64,000 bases of DNA from Salibaculum sp035270045 (GTDB lineage Bacteria; Pseudomonadota; Alphaproteobacteria; Rhodobacterales; Rhodobacteraceae): the NCBI RefSeq assembly GCF_035270045.1, contig NZ_DATFIP010000059.1, positions 62,001 through 126,000 of the forward strand. Direction: 5' to 3'. Below are positions 1 to 9,536 of the stretch, piece by piece. The notes below the pieces were generated by a model that saw nothing but the letters and a program-made list of their open reading frames with translations, did no database searches and was not told where the DNA came from. Numbering within the stretch: the stretch's first letter is position 1; every line of letters starts with the position of its first letter. A program made the position numbers and the translations under genes.

Positions 1-1
1 G

Positions 2-433
2 CAAGGCGGCGACACCGACCAGCTGCGCGGCATCGTTTCCGGCGAGTGCGACATCGCGATGGCGAACACCTATTACTTTGCCCGTGGCATCCGCAAGGAC
101 GTGGACGGGCTGTCCGACAGCCTCGACATGATCGGCTGGGTCTTCCCCAATCAGGACAGCACCGGCGCGCACATGAACCTGTCGGGCGGCGGCGTGGCCG
201 CCCATGCGCCCAACCGGGAAAACGCGGTGCGCTTCCTGGAATACCTCGCCTCGGATCAGGCGCAGGAATACTTCTCGGCCGGGAACGACGAATATCCCGC
301 CGTGCCCGGGGTCGCGCTCAGCCCCTCGGTGGCCGAGCTGGGCTTTTTCAAGCCCGATGACCTGGATGCATCGGCCATCGCCGCAAACATTCCCGCGGCA
401 CAGATGCTGCTGAACGAGGCCGGCTGGGAGTGA
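2..433 (+). CDS. Fe(3+) ABC transporter substrate-binding protein, C-terminal part
   Basis: This is the C-terminal 143 residues of a periplasmic iron-binding protein of the FbpA/FutA type; the gene enters from the left edge and reads in frame from base 2. The motif ANTYYFAR near the start of the visible part carries the adjacent tyrosines that bind ferric iron in FbpA proteins, and it is followed by the family's usual HMNLSGGGVAAHAPN and FLEYLASDQAQEYF stretches. It would deliver Fe(III) to a permease/ATPase pair, which is not in this window. The stop is 53 bases before a strong intrinsic terminator, so it is the last or only gene of its transcript. Confidence 0.9.
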   Translation, partial: QGGDTDQLRGIVSGECDIAMANTYYFARGIRKDVDGLSDSLDMIGWVFPNQDSTGAHMNLSGGGVAAHAPNRENAVRFLEYLASDQAQEYFSAGNDEYPAVPGVALSPSVAELGFFKPDDLDASAIAANIPAAQMLLNEAGWE

Positions 434-485
434 TCCCGACAGAACGGTCGGCGTGACACCGCCCCGACCGTCCGACCGATGACAG

Positions 486-517
486 AAGGCGCGGGGACCT
501 GTCCCCGCGCCTTTTTT
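486..517 (+). terminator. Rho-independent terminator after the iron-binding protein
   Basis: A GC-rich stem with arms 486-498 and 501-513 is followed by a run of six T (512-517). The arms are perfect reverse complements. It lies just after the stop at 433 and ends that transcript. Confidence 0.9.
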
Positions 518-830
518 CAAAGCACCCTTGCATCGCTCTGTCGCGCCCGGAAGGCCCCATGAACCCCGTTTTCCATGAAGGGATGGACCGTCTGCCAGCT
601 CGCCGTCGCCATGGCCTTGCCGCGATCACCCCGACGTAGACGGGGGCAAACCCGCAAGACCCCGTCAAACCGAAAACCGCGGGGCACACCCGTTGCCCGC
701 CAGCGAAAGATATCGAACCCGGCCCCGGCGGGATGAGGAGGCAGCACCTCGCCCGTTGCGGTGCAGACCTTGTGACCGTTGATCTGGATCAGAGAAGGTG
801 CGCCCGCCGCGGCCTAGGCTTCGCACCAAC
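518..830. other. Intergenic stretch without a recognised gene
   Basis: About 310 bases between the terminator and the exporter operon. Short open frames are present on both strands, but none has a ribosome binding site together with protein-like composition that I recognise. A small hairpin (CCCCG/CGGGG around 627-644) is visible. The exporter promoter should lie in its right part, but no clear -35/-10 pair could be identified. Confidence 0.5.
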
Positions 831-842
831 AGGAGCGACAGC

Positions 843-1550
843 TTGACCGACGCGGCCTTCAGCACATCCGGCTTGACCAAGACCTACGGCACGGGCGACG
901 CCGCCGTCCACGCCCTGCGCGGTGTCGACCTGGAGATCCCAGAGAGCGAGGTCGTGGTGCTGCTGGGGCCCAGCGGCTCGGGCAAGTCGACCCTGCTCAA
1001 CATTCTCGGTGGGCTGGACCGGGCCAGTACGGGACAGGCCCACTACAAGGGCCGCGAAATCACCGCGATGACCGACCGCCAGCTGACACGCTATCGACGT
1101 GCGCACGTCGGCTTCGTCTTCCAGTTCTACAACCTGATGCCCAGCCTGACTGCCCGCGAAAACGTCGAACTGGTGACGGAAATCGCCACTGATCCCATGG
1201 CGGCGGAAGAGGCACTACACCTGGTCGGCCTGACCGAACGGATCGACCACTTTCCGGCGCAACTCTCTGGTGGCGAACAGCAGCGCGTCGCCATCGCCCG
1301 CGCCGTCGCCAAGCAGCCACAGGTGCTGTTCTGCGACGAACCCACCGGCGCGCTGGACAGCGCCACCGGCCGCGCGGTTCTCAAGGTTCTCACGGACGTG
1401 AATGCAAAGCTGGGCACCACCGTCCTGATCGTGACCCATGCGGCGGCCACAGCCGACCTTGCCCACCGGGTACTGCATTTTGCCGATGGCCGCATCCGCG
1501 ATACCATTACCAACACGACCCGCAAGAGTGCGGCGGAGATCCACTGGTGA
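843..1550 (+). CDS. ABC transporter ATP-binding protein (MacB/LolD type)
   Basis: This is the nucleotide-binding subunit of a type VII (MacB/LolD/FtsE-like) transporter, 235 residues. Visible motifs are Walker A GPSGSGKST (about residues 42-50), the Q-loop region FVFQFYNL (about 91-98), signature LSGGEQQRVAIARA (141-154) and Walker B VLFCDEPT (161-168). I chose the TTG at 843 because AGGAG lies seven bases upstream; an in-frame ATG at 798 has no such site and would add a low-complexity arginine-rich tail. The stop overlaps the permease start (GTGA), so the two are translationally coupled. The substrate cannot be read from the sequence; the HlyD-type partner downstream suggests export across the envelope. 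Confidence 0.92.
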   Translation: MTDAAFSTSGLTKTYGTGDAAVHALRGVDLEIPESEVVVLLGPSGSGKSTLLNILGGLDRASTGQAHYKGREITAMTDRQLTRYRRAHVGFVFQFYNLMPSLTARENVELVTEIATDPMAAEEALHLVGLTERIDHFPAQLSGGEQQRVAIARAVAKQPQVLFCDEPTGALDSATGRAVLKVLTDVNAKLGTTVLIVTHAAATADLAHRVLHFADGRIRDTITNTTRKSAAEIHW

Positions 1551-3910
1551 GCCCCCTCACCCACAAGCTGCTGCGCGATCTATGGCGCATGAAGGGGCAG
1601 GCCATCGCCATCGGGCTGGTCATCGCCATGGGCGTGATGCTGCAGGTTATGATGTCCGGGTTGGTGACCACGCTGGAGAGCACACGCGACGCCTACTACG
1701 ACCGGTACCGGCTGACGGATGTCTTTGCGCCGGTGGCGCGGGCACCTTCGCACATGATGCCCCCCCTAAGCGAAATCAACGGCGTGGCCCGCGTTCAGTC
1801 CCGTGTCGTCGGCGCGGCGTTGGTGGACATTCCCGACCGTGCGGCACCCGTGCAGGCCCGGGCGGTGTCGCTGCCCGAAAACGGCACTGCCGCCCTGAAC
1901 GCCACCTTTCTGTCGGCGGGCCGGATGCCCGACCCCGCGCGCCCGGACGAGATCCTGCTCGTCGAGGGGTTTGCCAAGGCCCATGGTCTTGCCCCGGGCG
2001 ACACGCTTCTGGCGACGCTGAACGGCACGCGCCGGGCCTTGCAGGTCGTCGGCCTAGCGCAATCGCCCGAGTTCCTCTACATCGCCGCGCCGGGCGAGAT
2101 GGTCCCCGACGACAGCCGCTTCGGCGTCATCTGGATGGGACGCGATGCCATGGCCGCGCTCTTTGACATGGGGGGCGCCTTCAACGAGGCGCTGTTCGCT
2201 CTGACCCGCGCGGCCGACAAGCAGGTCGTCCTGGCCGAGATCGACCGCATTCTAGACCCCTGGGGAGGACGCGGGGCCTATGGCATCGAGGACCAGTATT
2301 CCAACCAGTTCGTCACCGAGGAAATCAACGGCTTGCGCAGCACCGCCAATACCGTGCCGCCGCTGTTCCTGGCTGTGGCCGCCTTCCTCCTCTACATCGT
2401 GATCGGCCGAATGGTGCAGTCCGAACGCGAGGAAATCGGCCTGCTCAAGGCCTTTGGCTACTCCAATGCGGAGGTCGGCGCGCATTACCTGAAATTGGTG
2501 CTGGTCATCGCGGCGGGAGGGGCGATCCTGGGTTGCCTTCTGGGCATCGCCGGAGGGCGCGCGATGGTGCAGCTCTACCTGCAATATTTCAAGTTTCCCT
2601 TCCTGCTGTTCCGGCTCGACCCGGCTTCTTTCGCCATTGGCGTAACGGCCAGCATCCTGGCCGCGTCAGGTGGCGGGTTGCTGGTGCTGCGCCGGGTCTT
2701 CGCCCTGACGCCCGCAGATGCCATGCACCCGCCCGCCCCCGCCGACTACAGCCGCAGCGGCCGCATCGGGCAGAGCATCGCAAGGCTGTTGGACCAGCCC
2801 TCGCGCATGGTGCTGCGCCGGATCACCCGGCAGCCACTCCGCATGGGTGGAGCGATGATCGGGATCGCCTGCGGCATGGCGCTGTCAGGGTCGATGCTGT
2901 CCACCTTCATCGCCTTCGAGGATACGCTCGATACCACCTTCACCGTGGTGGACCGATCCGATCTGACAATCAGTTTCGCGGGGCCGATCGAACGCGGGGC
3001 CCTGCATGAAATCGCCACCCGCGACGGGGTCTGGCAGGCGGAACCGGTGCGCTTTGTCCCTGCCATCCTGCGCAACGGGCGCCATACCCATCGCGGCTCG
3101 ATTCAGGGGCAACCGACCGATGCGCGCCTGTCGCGCGCCATCGACAGCGACAAGCAGGCGATCCCCATGCGCGAGGACGGGCTGATCCTGTCCACCACGC
3201 TTGCCGCCAAGCTCGACATCCGCGCTGGCGACAGGATCACGGTCGAGGTTCGCGACGGACGCCGTCCGACCCTTGAATTGCCCGTGGCGGCCATCGCCGA
3301 CAGTTTCTTCGGCACCCCCGCCTTTATCGAGCTGGACGCGCTCAATCGCGCGCTCAAGGAACCGGGCCGCGTGACGGGTGCCTACCTGCGCATCGACCCG
3401 GGCAAGCGCGACGAGATCACTGAATGGCTCAAGGGCCTGCCGATGGTCGCCGGTGTCACCATCAAGGCCGAGGCGGAATCCGCCTTTCGCAAGGTCATGA
3501 ACGAGGGGGCCGGGTCGTCGCGCTACGTCATGGGGGTGCTGGCCTTCGTCATCACCTACGGCATCGTCTACAATGCCGCCCGCATTGCTCATGCCGAACG
3601 CGCCCGCGACCTGGCCAGCCTGCGGGTGCTGGGCTTCTCCAAGGGGGAAACCGCCTTCGTCCTGTTGGGCGAACTGGCGGTGATCACGCTGGTCGCCCTG
3701 CCCATCGGCACGCTGCTCGGCCACGGTTTGTCGCAATTGATCATGGCCGCCTATTCGACCGATATCTACACGATCACGCTGGGATTCGAACCCAGCGCCT
3801 ATGGCAATGCCGCGCTGGTGGTCTTGTCGGCGGCCCTGATTTCGGGCCTGCTGGTCAAGCGTGACCTGGACCGCGCTGACCTGATCAGCGCCCTGAAGAC
3901 AAGGGAGTGA
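1547..3910 (+). CDS. ABC transporter permease, FtsX/MacB-like
   Basis: A 787-residue integral membrane protein with the FtsX-like permease domain twice. There is one membrane helix near the N terminus, a large periplasmic domain, a three-helix block around residues 270-400, a second soluble domain, and a last three-helix block at the C-terminal end. This double layout is that of LolC/DevC-like exporters that have duplicated the permease inside one chain. It starts with GTG overlapping the ATPase stop and ends three bases before the membrane-fusion gene, so the three genes form one operon. The periplasmic domain may touch the fusion protein. The substrate is unknown. Confidence 0.9.
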   Translation: MSPLTHKLLRDLWRMKGQAIAIGLVIAMGVMLQVMMSGLVTTLESTRDAYYDRYRLTDVFAPVARAPSHMMPPLSEINGVARVQSRVVGAALVDIPDRAAPVQARAVSLPENGTAALNATFLSAGRMPDPARPDEILLVEGFAKAHGLAPGDTLLATLNGTRRALQVVGLAQSPEFLYIAAPGEMVPDDSRFGVIWMGRDAMAALFDMGGAFNEALFALTRAADKQVVLAEIDRILDPWGGRGAYGIEDQYSNQFVTEEINGLRSTANTVPPLFLAVAAFLLYIVIGRMVQSEREEIGLLKAFGYSNAEVGAHYLKLVLVIAAGGAILGCLLGIAGGRAMVQLYLQYFKFPFLLFRLDPASFAIGVTASILAASGGGLLVLRRVFALTPADAMHPPAPADYSRSGRIGQSIARLLDQPSRMVLRRITRQPLRMGGAMIGIACGMALSGSMLSTFIAFEDTLDTTFTVVDRSDLTISFAGPIERGALHEIATRDGVWQAEPVRFVPAILRNGRHTHRGSIQGQPTDARLSRAIDSDKQAIPMREDGLILSTTLAAKLDIRAGDRITVEVRDGRRPTLELPVAAIADSFFGTPAFIELDALNRALKEPGRVTGAYLRIDPGKRDEITEWLKGLPMVAGVTIKAEAESAFRKVMNEGAGSSRYVMGVLAFVITYGIVYNAARIAHAERARDLASLRVLGFSKGETAFVLLGELAVITLVALPIGTLLGHGLSQLIMAAYSTDIYTITLGFEPSAYGNAALVVLSAALISGLLVKRDLDRADLISALKTRE

Positions 3911-3913
3911 CCC

Positions 3914-5149
3914 ATGACCCCCGCCAAGAGAAGATCGCGATTGGCCCTGAGCGCGATCGCCGCCCTTCTGGTGGTTGGCACGTTGACCGCGGCCTTCTGG
4001 CCCCAGCCGACCCTTGTGGACATGGCTACGGTCGACCGCGGCCCGATGCAGGTGACCATTGCCGAGGACGGGCGTACGCGGGTGCACGAGATTTACGTGG
4101 TCTCGACGCCCGTTGCGGGCATGTTGCAGCGGGTGACGGTCGAAGCGGGCGACCCGGTGACAGCGCGCGAAACGATCGTGGCGCAGATGCGTCCGACCAA
4201 CCCGGCGGCTCTGGACGTGCGCACCCGCGAACAGGCGCTGGCAGCGGTGGACGCCGCCCAGGCCGCCCTGCGCGTTGCCGAGGCCGACCGCAATTCCGCC
4301 GCCGCCGCCCATGACCTGGCCGAGACGGACCTGGACCGCGCCCGGCAGCTGGCCGAAAGCGGGACGGTCAGCCGGGCAGCGCTGGAACGGGCCGAAACCA
4401 ATGCCCGCGCGACCGAGGCCGCGCTGCAGACCGCCGAGGCGGCCATCGCCATGCGCCAGGCCGAATTGGCCAATGCGCGGGCCCGGCTCATCGGGTTCGA
4501 CGACCTGGCCCTCTCGGAAGCAGTGGGGAACGGTTTCGAGGACGCGATCCCCCTGCGCGCACCCATCGACGGGCGCATCCTGCGTGTAGTCCAGGAAAGC
4601 GAGGCGGTTCTGCCGGCGGGCGCCCCGGTGCTGGAAATCGGCGATATCGAGACGGGCCTCGAGCTGGTCGTCGACCTGATCTCGTCAGATGCGGTTCAGG
4701 TCAGCCGGGGCGACCCGGTCCTGATCGAGGACTGGGGCGGTCCGGCAACCCTGCATGGCACGGTCGCCCGCATCGCACCCACGGCGATCACCAAGGTGTC
4801 CGCCCTTGGGGTCGAGGAACAGCGGGTCAGCGTTGACGTGCGCTTCGACACTCCGGCCGAAGCGCGCGCCAGCCTTGGGCACGGCTTTCGCGTCGAGGCC
4901 CGGATCGTCATCTGGCAGAGCGACAGCACGCTGAGGGTGCCGAGTGCGGCCCTGTTCCGCGATGGTGGCGGCTGGGCGGTCTTTGCGGTTGATGACGGGG
5001 GCATCGCCCGGCTCACCCAGGTCGAACTGGGCCGCAACAACGGGGTCGTCGCGCAGGTCCGAAGCGGTCTGGACGAAGGGGATCGCGTCGTGCTCTACCC
5101 CTCGGCGGGGCTGGCCGGGGGCGACAGCGTAGCGCCGCGCGACGGCTAG
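3914..5149 (+). CDS. HlyD-family periplasmic adaptor (membrane fusion protein)
   Basis: A 411-residue membrane fusion protein. It has a short cytoplasmic start, one membrane helix at about residues 12-32, an alanine/glutamate-rich coiled-coil hairpin at roughly 95-190 flanked by the two halves of a lipoyl-like domain (RTRVHEIYVVSTPVAGMLQR on the left and IPLRAPIDGRILRVV on the right), then beta-barrel and membrane-proximal domains. It would bridge the ABC permease to an outer-membrane channel. No TolC-type gene is next to it, so it probably recruits one encoded elsewhere. It is the last gene of the exporter operon. Confidence 0.9.
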   Translation: MTPAKRRSRLALSAIAALLVVGTLTAAFWPQPTLVDMATVDRGPMQVTIAEDGRTRVHEIYVVSTPVAGMLQRVTVEAGDPVTARETIVAQMRPTNPAALDVRTREQALAAVDAAQAALRVAEADRNSAAAAHDLAETDLDRARQLAESGTVSRAALERAETNARATEAALQTAEAAIAMRQAELANARARLIGFDDLALSEAVGNGFEDAIPLRAPIDGRILRVVQESEAVLPAGAPVLEIGDIETGLELVVDLISSDAVQVSRGDPVLIEDWGGPATLHGTVARIAPTAITKVSALGVEEQRVSVDVRFDTPAEARASLGHGFRVEARIVIWQSDSTLRVPSAALFRDGGGWAVFAVDDGGIARLTQVELGRNNGVVAQVRSGLDEGDRVVLYPSAGLAGGDSVAPRDG

Positions 5150-5425
5150 ACTCGGTGTCATTGCCCGGGGGAGCCAAGGAAAACGGGCTCTTTGGAGGTT
5201 GACGACGCAGACCAGTGCCCGGCGATGCCGAGATCATTCTGCGCCCCGAGGTGGAATTCTTCATCTTGCTGTGAAGCACCTAGGCGACACAGGGGCGGCC
5301 CAGTCAGGCGCGCCCCCGTTCTGTCGGTGGCAAAGGCGGACAAGTCCTGTGCCGTGGCTCTTGGTGCAAACAGATTGCACGCCGCGCGGCACCGAACCCT
5401 TTCACGGAACCCTGCGAATGGCGTC

Positions 5426-5713
5426 CTACTTGAAACGGGCCATGGCAGTGTCGAAGGCGCTGGAAAGGCTGTCCCAGGCCCTGTCGAACCCGGCCTTCAT
5501 GTCGGTCCAGGCGTCATCGCTGGCGTCACGAAGCTCTTTCAACCTGGCTTCGGCTTCATCGCGCTTGACGCGCATCTCTTCGAGTTGCTTCTGGTATTCG
5601 ATTTTCGCGTCCGCCTCGGCGGCTTTGGCCTTGGCCTGAACCCTGTCGATTTCGGCGTTCCACTGATCCAGTTTTGCCTTTGCCTTTTCGATATATTGCT
5701 CTTTCTCGGTCAT
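5426..5713 (-). CDS. Small coiled-coil protein, sll1863-type stress response family
   Basis: A 95-residue, highly charged protein that is almost entirely helical heptads (lysine, glutamate, alanine and glutamine repeats), ending in a more hydrophobic tail with repeated tryptophans. I place the start at the ATG after AAAGGAG, not at the upstream in-frame ATG at 5761. The pattern resembles small coiled-coil proteins grouped with the cyanobacterial stress protein sll1863; that assignment is from memory of the family and rests on weak similarity. It stands alone, convergent with the exporter operon and upstream of the same-strand bacterioferritin region. Its function is unknown. Confidence 0.7.
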   Translation of the reverse strand: MTEKEQYIEKAKAKLDQWNAEIDRVQAKAKAAEADAKIEYQKQLEEMRVKRDEAEARLKELRDASDDAWTDMKAGFDRAWDSLSSAFDTAMARFK

Positions 5714-5860
5714 GTTTGCTCCTTTCATCCGGTGTGATCGGACACTGTGGTCAAGCGTCATGCAGCCGGTTCAACCAGTGCGAGAGAGGATTTTGCCGTC
5801 AAGGCACACACCGGCAGCATCCGGCTGCCTGGATGACGCGGCACAGCTCTTCGGGCGGCG

Positions 5861-6355
5861 CTAGGCGTCTTGGCCACCCGCGCTTTGTCCGCTCATGTAA
5901 ATCGACATGAAAGCCGGCTCGCCCATCCGCTTCAAAGTCGCAAGCTGGCGGTCGAGCCAGTCCCAGTGGCCCTCTTCGTCCATCACGATGGTCTCGAACA
6001 GGGAACGGGTTCCGATATCGTTCGCCCCGGCCGCGTCTTGCGCTGCCTTGCTGTAGAACTCGATGGCCCCTTTTTCCTCTGTCTTGTCAGCCTCGAAGAG
6101 GCTTTTCAGGTCTTCTGCCATCTTGGGTGTCTTTGTCGCGCTCAACTCGGGCGTGCCCCCAAGAAACATGATGCGGTCAATGAACTGCCCGGCATGGCCG
6201 AGTTCCTCTTGCATCTCCTCGCGCATGCGGCTTGCCAGCTTGTCGAGCCCCCAATCCTCTAGGGTGTGTGCGTGCAGCAAATACTGATTGACGGCGGTCA
6301 ACTCCATCGCCAGTGCTGTCTGCAGGTTTTCTATGCTCTTGCTCTTGTCCGTCAT
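5861..6355 (-). CDS. bfr: Bacterioferritin lacking the haem-ligand methionine
   Basis: A 164-residue ferritin-like protein, colinear without gaps with E. coli Bfr over its first 130 residues. All six ferroxidase ligands are present: E18, E51, H54, E94, E127 and H130. The residue matching Met52, which ligates haem between Bfr subunits, is Leu52 (motif EELGHAG). It should therefore oxidise and store iron in a 24-mer but probably cannot bind haem by itself; such subunits can also pair with a haem-binding partner. The start is supported by GGAG upstream of the ATG. It is transcribed alone. An alternative reading as a generic DUF892/ferritin-like protein is less likely given the full ligand set. 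Confidence 0.93.
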   Translation of the reverse strand: MTDKSKSIENLQTALAMELTAVNQYLLHAHTLEDWGLDKLASRMREEMQEELGHAGQFIDRIMFLGGTPELSATKTPKMAEDLKSLFEADKTEEKGAIEFYSKAAQDAAGANDIGTRSLFETIVMDEEGHWDWLDRQLATLKRMGEPAFMSIYMSGQSAGGQDA

Positions 6356-6547
6356 GATCGCTCCTCGCTTGGTCGCGTGTCATATTAGAAGTTATGCATG
6401 TTCTGCTGCATTTAAACCCCTCGCGCCGGTGTTACCCTGCTTTGCCCCCGCAGCGCTCCGATCGACCGGGGGCCGGTCGGCCCCGGCTGGCGGCCTCGCT
6501 GCCTCGCGAGCCCATCGCTCCGAACACCCTGCAACCTGCAATCGGGG

Positions 6548-6568
6548 GCGTCCGGGAAAACCGGACGC
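6548..6568. other. Perfect hairpin downstream of murQ
   Basis: Arms 6548-6555 and 6561-6568 are exact reverse complements (GCGTCCGG) around a five-base loop, 30 bases beyond the murQ stop on the minus strand. There is no T run on either side, so it is at best a weak terminator or a transcript-end stabiliser. Confidence 0.45.
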
Positions 6569-6598
6569 AGACGAAGTCCGCCTCAAGGGGCATGAAGG

Positions 6599-7516
6599 CT
6601 AGGGTTCGCCGGCGGCCAGCGCGTCGCGCAAAACACCGCGCGCAGATTCCAGGTGCGCCTGCGCGGTTTCGGCGTCGCGACCGCTGATCTGCATCAGGAT
6701 CGCCAGTTTCACCTTGCCGCCGCTGGCAGCCAGCACCGCTTCGGCCTCGTTGGCGGTGCAGCCGGTGGCATCCTGAACGATGCCCGCAGCGCGTCGGGCC
6801 AGCTTGTCGTTCGAGATGGCGACATCGACCATCAGGTTACCATAGCTCTTGCCGATCCGCACCATGCTGGCGGTCGACAGCATGTTCAGCACCATCTTCT
6901 GCGCCGTGCCTGACTTGAGCCGGGTCGAGCCGGTCAGGACCTCGGGGCCGACGACCGGGCAGATGGCGATCTGGGCAATCTCGGTGACCGGGGCGCCGGG
7001 GTTGCAGCACAGCGCCACGGTGCCCGCCCCGACCGCCCGCGCCCGGTCCAGCGCGCCGAGAACGTAGGGGGTCTTGCCGCTGACCGCGATGCCCACGACC
7101 ACGTCGTCGGGACCGACCCGGACCCCGTCCAGATCCGCCGCGCCCTGCGCGTGGTCATCCTCGGCATCCTCGACCGAATGACGGATCGCGTGATCCCCCC
7201 CCGCGATCAGGCCGATCACCATGCCGGGCGGCACGGAATAGGTCGGCGGGCACTCGGAGGCATCCAGCACACCCAGCCGCCCGCTGGTGCCAGCGCCGAT
7301 GTAGATCAGCCGTCCCCCGGCGCGGAACGCCGCGACAATGCGATCCACGGCAGCCGCGATGGCGTCCAGTTCGGACCCGACCGCGGACGCGACCCCTGCA
7401 TCCTCGGTGTTCATCACCTCGACGATCTGGCGCGACGACAGCCGATCCAGGTCCGCGCTGTTCGGGTTGCGCCCTTCTGAGACGAGGGCGCGAAGGTCGT
7501 CGGTGTTGCTGGGCAT
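6599..7516 (-). CDS. murQ: N-acetylmuramic acid 6-phosphate etherase
   Basis: MurQ cleaves the lactyl ether of MurNAc-6-phosphate to give GlcNAc-6-phosphate and D-lactate. The 305-residue protein shows the family signature GAGTSGRLGVLDASECPPTY at about residues 75-94 with the catalytic glutamate near 88, a second conserved segment HSVEDAEDD with the other acidic residue, the SIS fold, and the C-terminal UBA-like stretch (QDATGCTANEAEAVLAASGG). It is the last gene of the minus-strand sugar transporter operon, 16 bases beyond the ATPase gene, which ties the transporter to cell-wall amino sugars. The product GlcNAc-6-P would feed nagA/nagB in the divergent operon. Confidence 0.95.
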   Translation of the reverse strand: MPSNTDDLRALVSEGRNPNSADLDRLSSRQIVEVMNTEDAGVASAVGSELDAIAAAVDRIVAAFRAGGRLIYIGAGTSGRLGVLDASECPPTYSVPPGMVIGLIAGGDHAIRHSVEDAEDDHAQGAADLDGVRVGPDDVVVGIAVSGKTPYVLGALDRARAVGAGTVALCCNPGAPVTEIAQIAICPVVGPEVLTGSTRLKSGTAQKMVLNMLSTASMVRIGKSYGNLMVDVAISNDKLARRAAGIVQDATGCTANEAEAVLAASGGKVKLAILMQISGRDAETAQAHLESARGVLRDALAAGEP

Positions 7517-7532
7517 GGAATGGTCCTTTGCG

Positions 7533-8627
<1,095 letters not shown>

Positions 8628-8654
8628 TTCTTCGAACCTCCGGGTGGTGCGGGG

Positions 8655-9527
8655 TCAGCCCTTGACGGCGCCCGATGTGATGCCGGCGATAAGCTGGCGC
8701 GAGAACAGGGCGTAAAGCCCCAGGACGGGAAGGATGGCGATCGAGAGAGAGGCGAGCACCGCGCTCCAGTTCACCGTGTATTGCCCGATGAACTGCTGCA
8801 CGCCCAGGGTCACGGTCTTGGTGGCATCCCCCGAAGCGAGGATCAGCGGGAACCATAGGTCATTCCAGATCGGGATCATGGAAAACACCGCGACCGTTGC
8901 CAGAACCGGCCGGATCAGCGGCACGACCACCTCGAAGAAGATGCGGTATTCGCTTAGCCCGTCGACACGCGCGCAGTCCTTGATGTCGCGCGACAGGGTG
9001 CGCATGAATTCCGTCAGGATGAAGACGGCCACCGGCAGCCCCTGGGCCGTGTAAACCAGGATCAGGGCCAGCAGCGTGTTGACCAGGTTCAGGTCCACCA
9101 TCAGCTCCAGGATGGCCACGGTGCCCAGCCGGATCGGCACCATGATCCCCAGGATCAGGTAGATGCCCAGCAGTGTATTGAAGCGGAACCGGTATTCGGC
9201 GAGCGCGTGGGCAGCCATGGCGCCCAGCAGCAGGATCAGGAACAACGCGGTGACCGTGACGATCAACGAGTTCGAGAAATAAGTCGCGAAATCACCCTGC
9301 GTCAGGACCGTTGCATAACCTTCAAGGCTGAAGGTTCCCTCGCCGGGCAGGCCCAGCGGGTCGGTGAAGATGCCGCGCCGGTTCTTGAAGGAATTCAGGA
9401 TCACCAGAACCACCGGGAAGATCGCGATAAGGGTATAGCCCGCCAGCACCCCGTGCACGGCGACCCGTGTCGAGACACCCTTGGCGCGGCTGGCCCGCGC
9501 GCGATTGCTGGATGCGGTATCGGTCAT
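8655..9527 (-). CDS. Carbohydrate ABC transporter permease (MalG type)
   Basis: A 290-residue CUT1 inner-membrane permease with six predicted membrane helices. The EAA loop that docks the ATPase appears as a segment ending in VDGLSEYRIFFEVVVPLIRP, at about residues 185-205. The N-terminal cytoplasmic tail is arginine- and alanine-rich. It pairs with the permease encoded just upstream (nine bases between them) and with the UgpC-type ATPase downstream. It forms half of the channel through which the periplasmic sugar is taken up. Confidence 0.92.
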   Translation of the reverse strand: MTDTASSNRARASRAKGVSTRVAVHGVLAGYTLIAIFPVVLVILNSFKNRRGIFTDPLGLPGEGTFSLEGYATVLTQGDFATYFSNSLIVTVTALFLILLLGAMAAHALAEYRFRFNTLLGIYLILGIMVPIRLGTVAILELMVDLNLVNTLLALILVYTAQGLPVAVFILTEFMRTLSRDIKDCARVDGLSEYRIFFEVVVPLIRPVLATVAVFSMIPIWNDLWFPLILASGDATKTVTLGVQQFIGQYTVNWSAVLASLSIAILPVLGLYALFSRQLIAGITSGAVKG

Positions 9528-9536
9528 CTCGGTCCC

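Noticed and set aside
2885..4312. Minus-strand open frame of 475 residues
   Set aside because: Antisense to the exporter permease and adaptor; histidine/glutamine-rich, with no motif.
6387..6404. AGAA-N10-TTCT before the bacterioferritin gene, possible Irr/iron box
   Set aside because: The spacing and flanks do not match the Irr consensus I know, and the arms are short; chance is likely.
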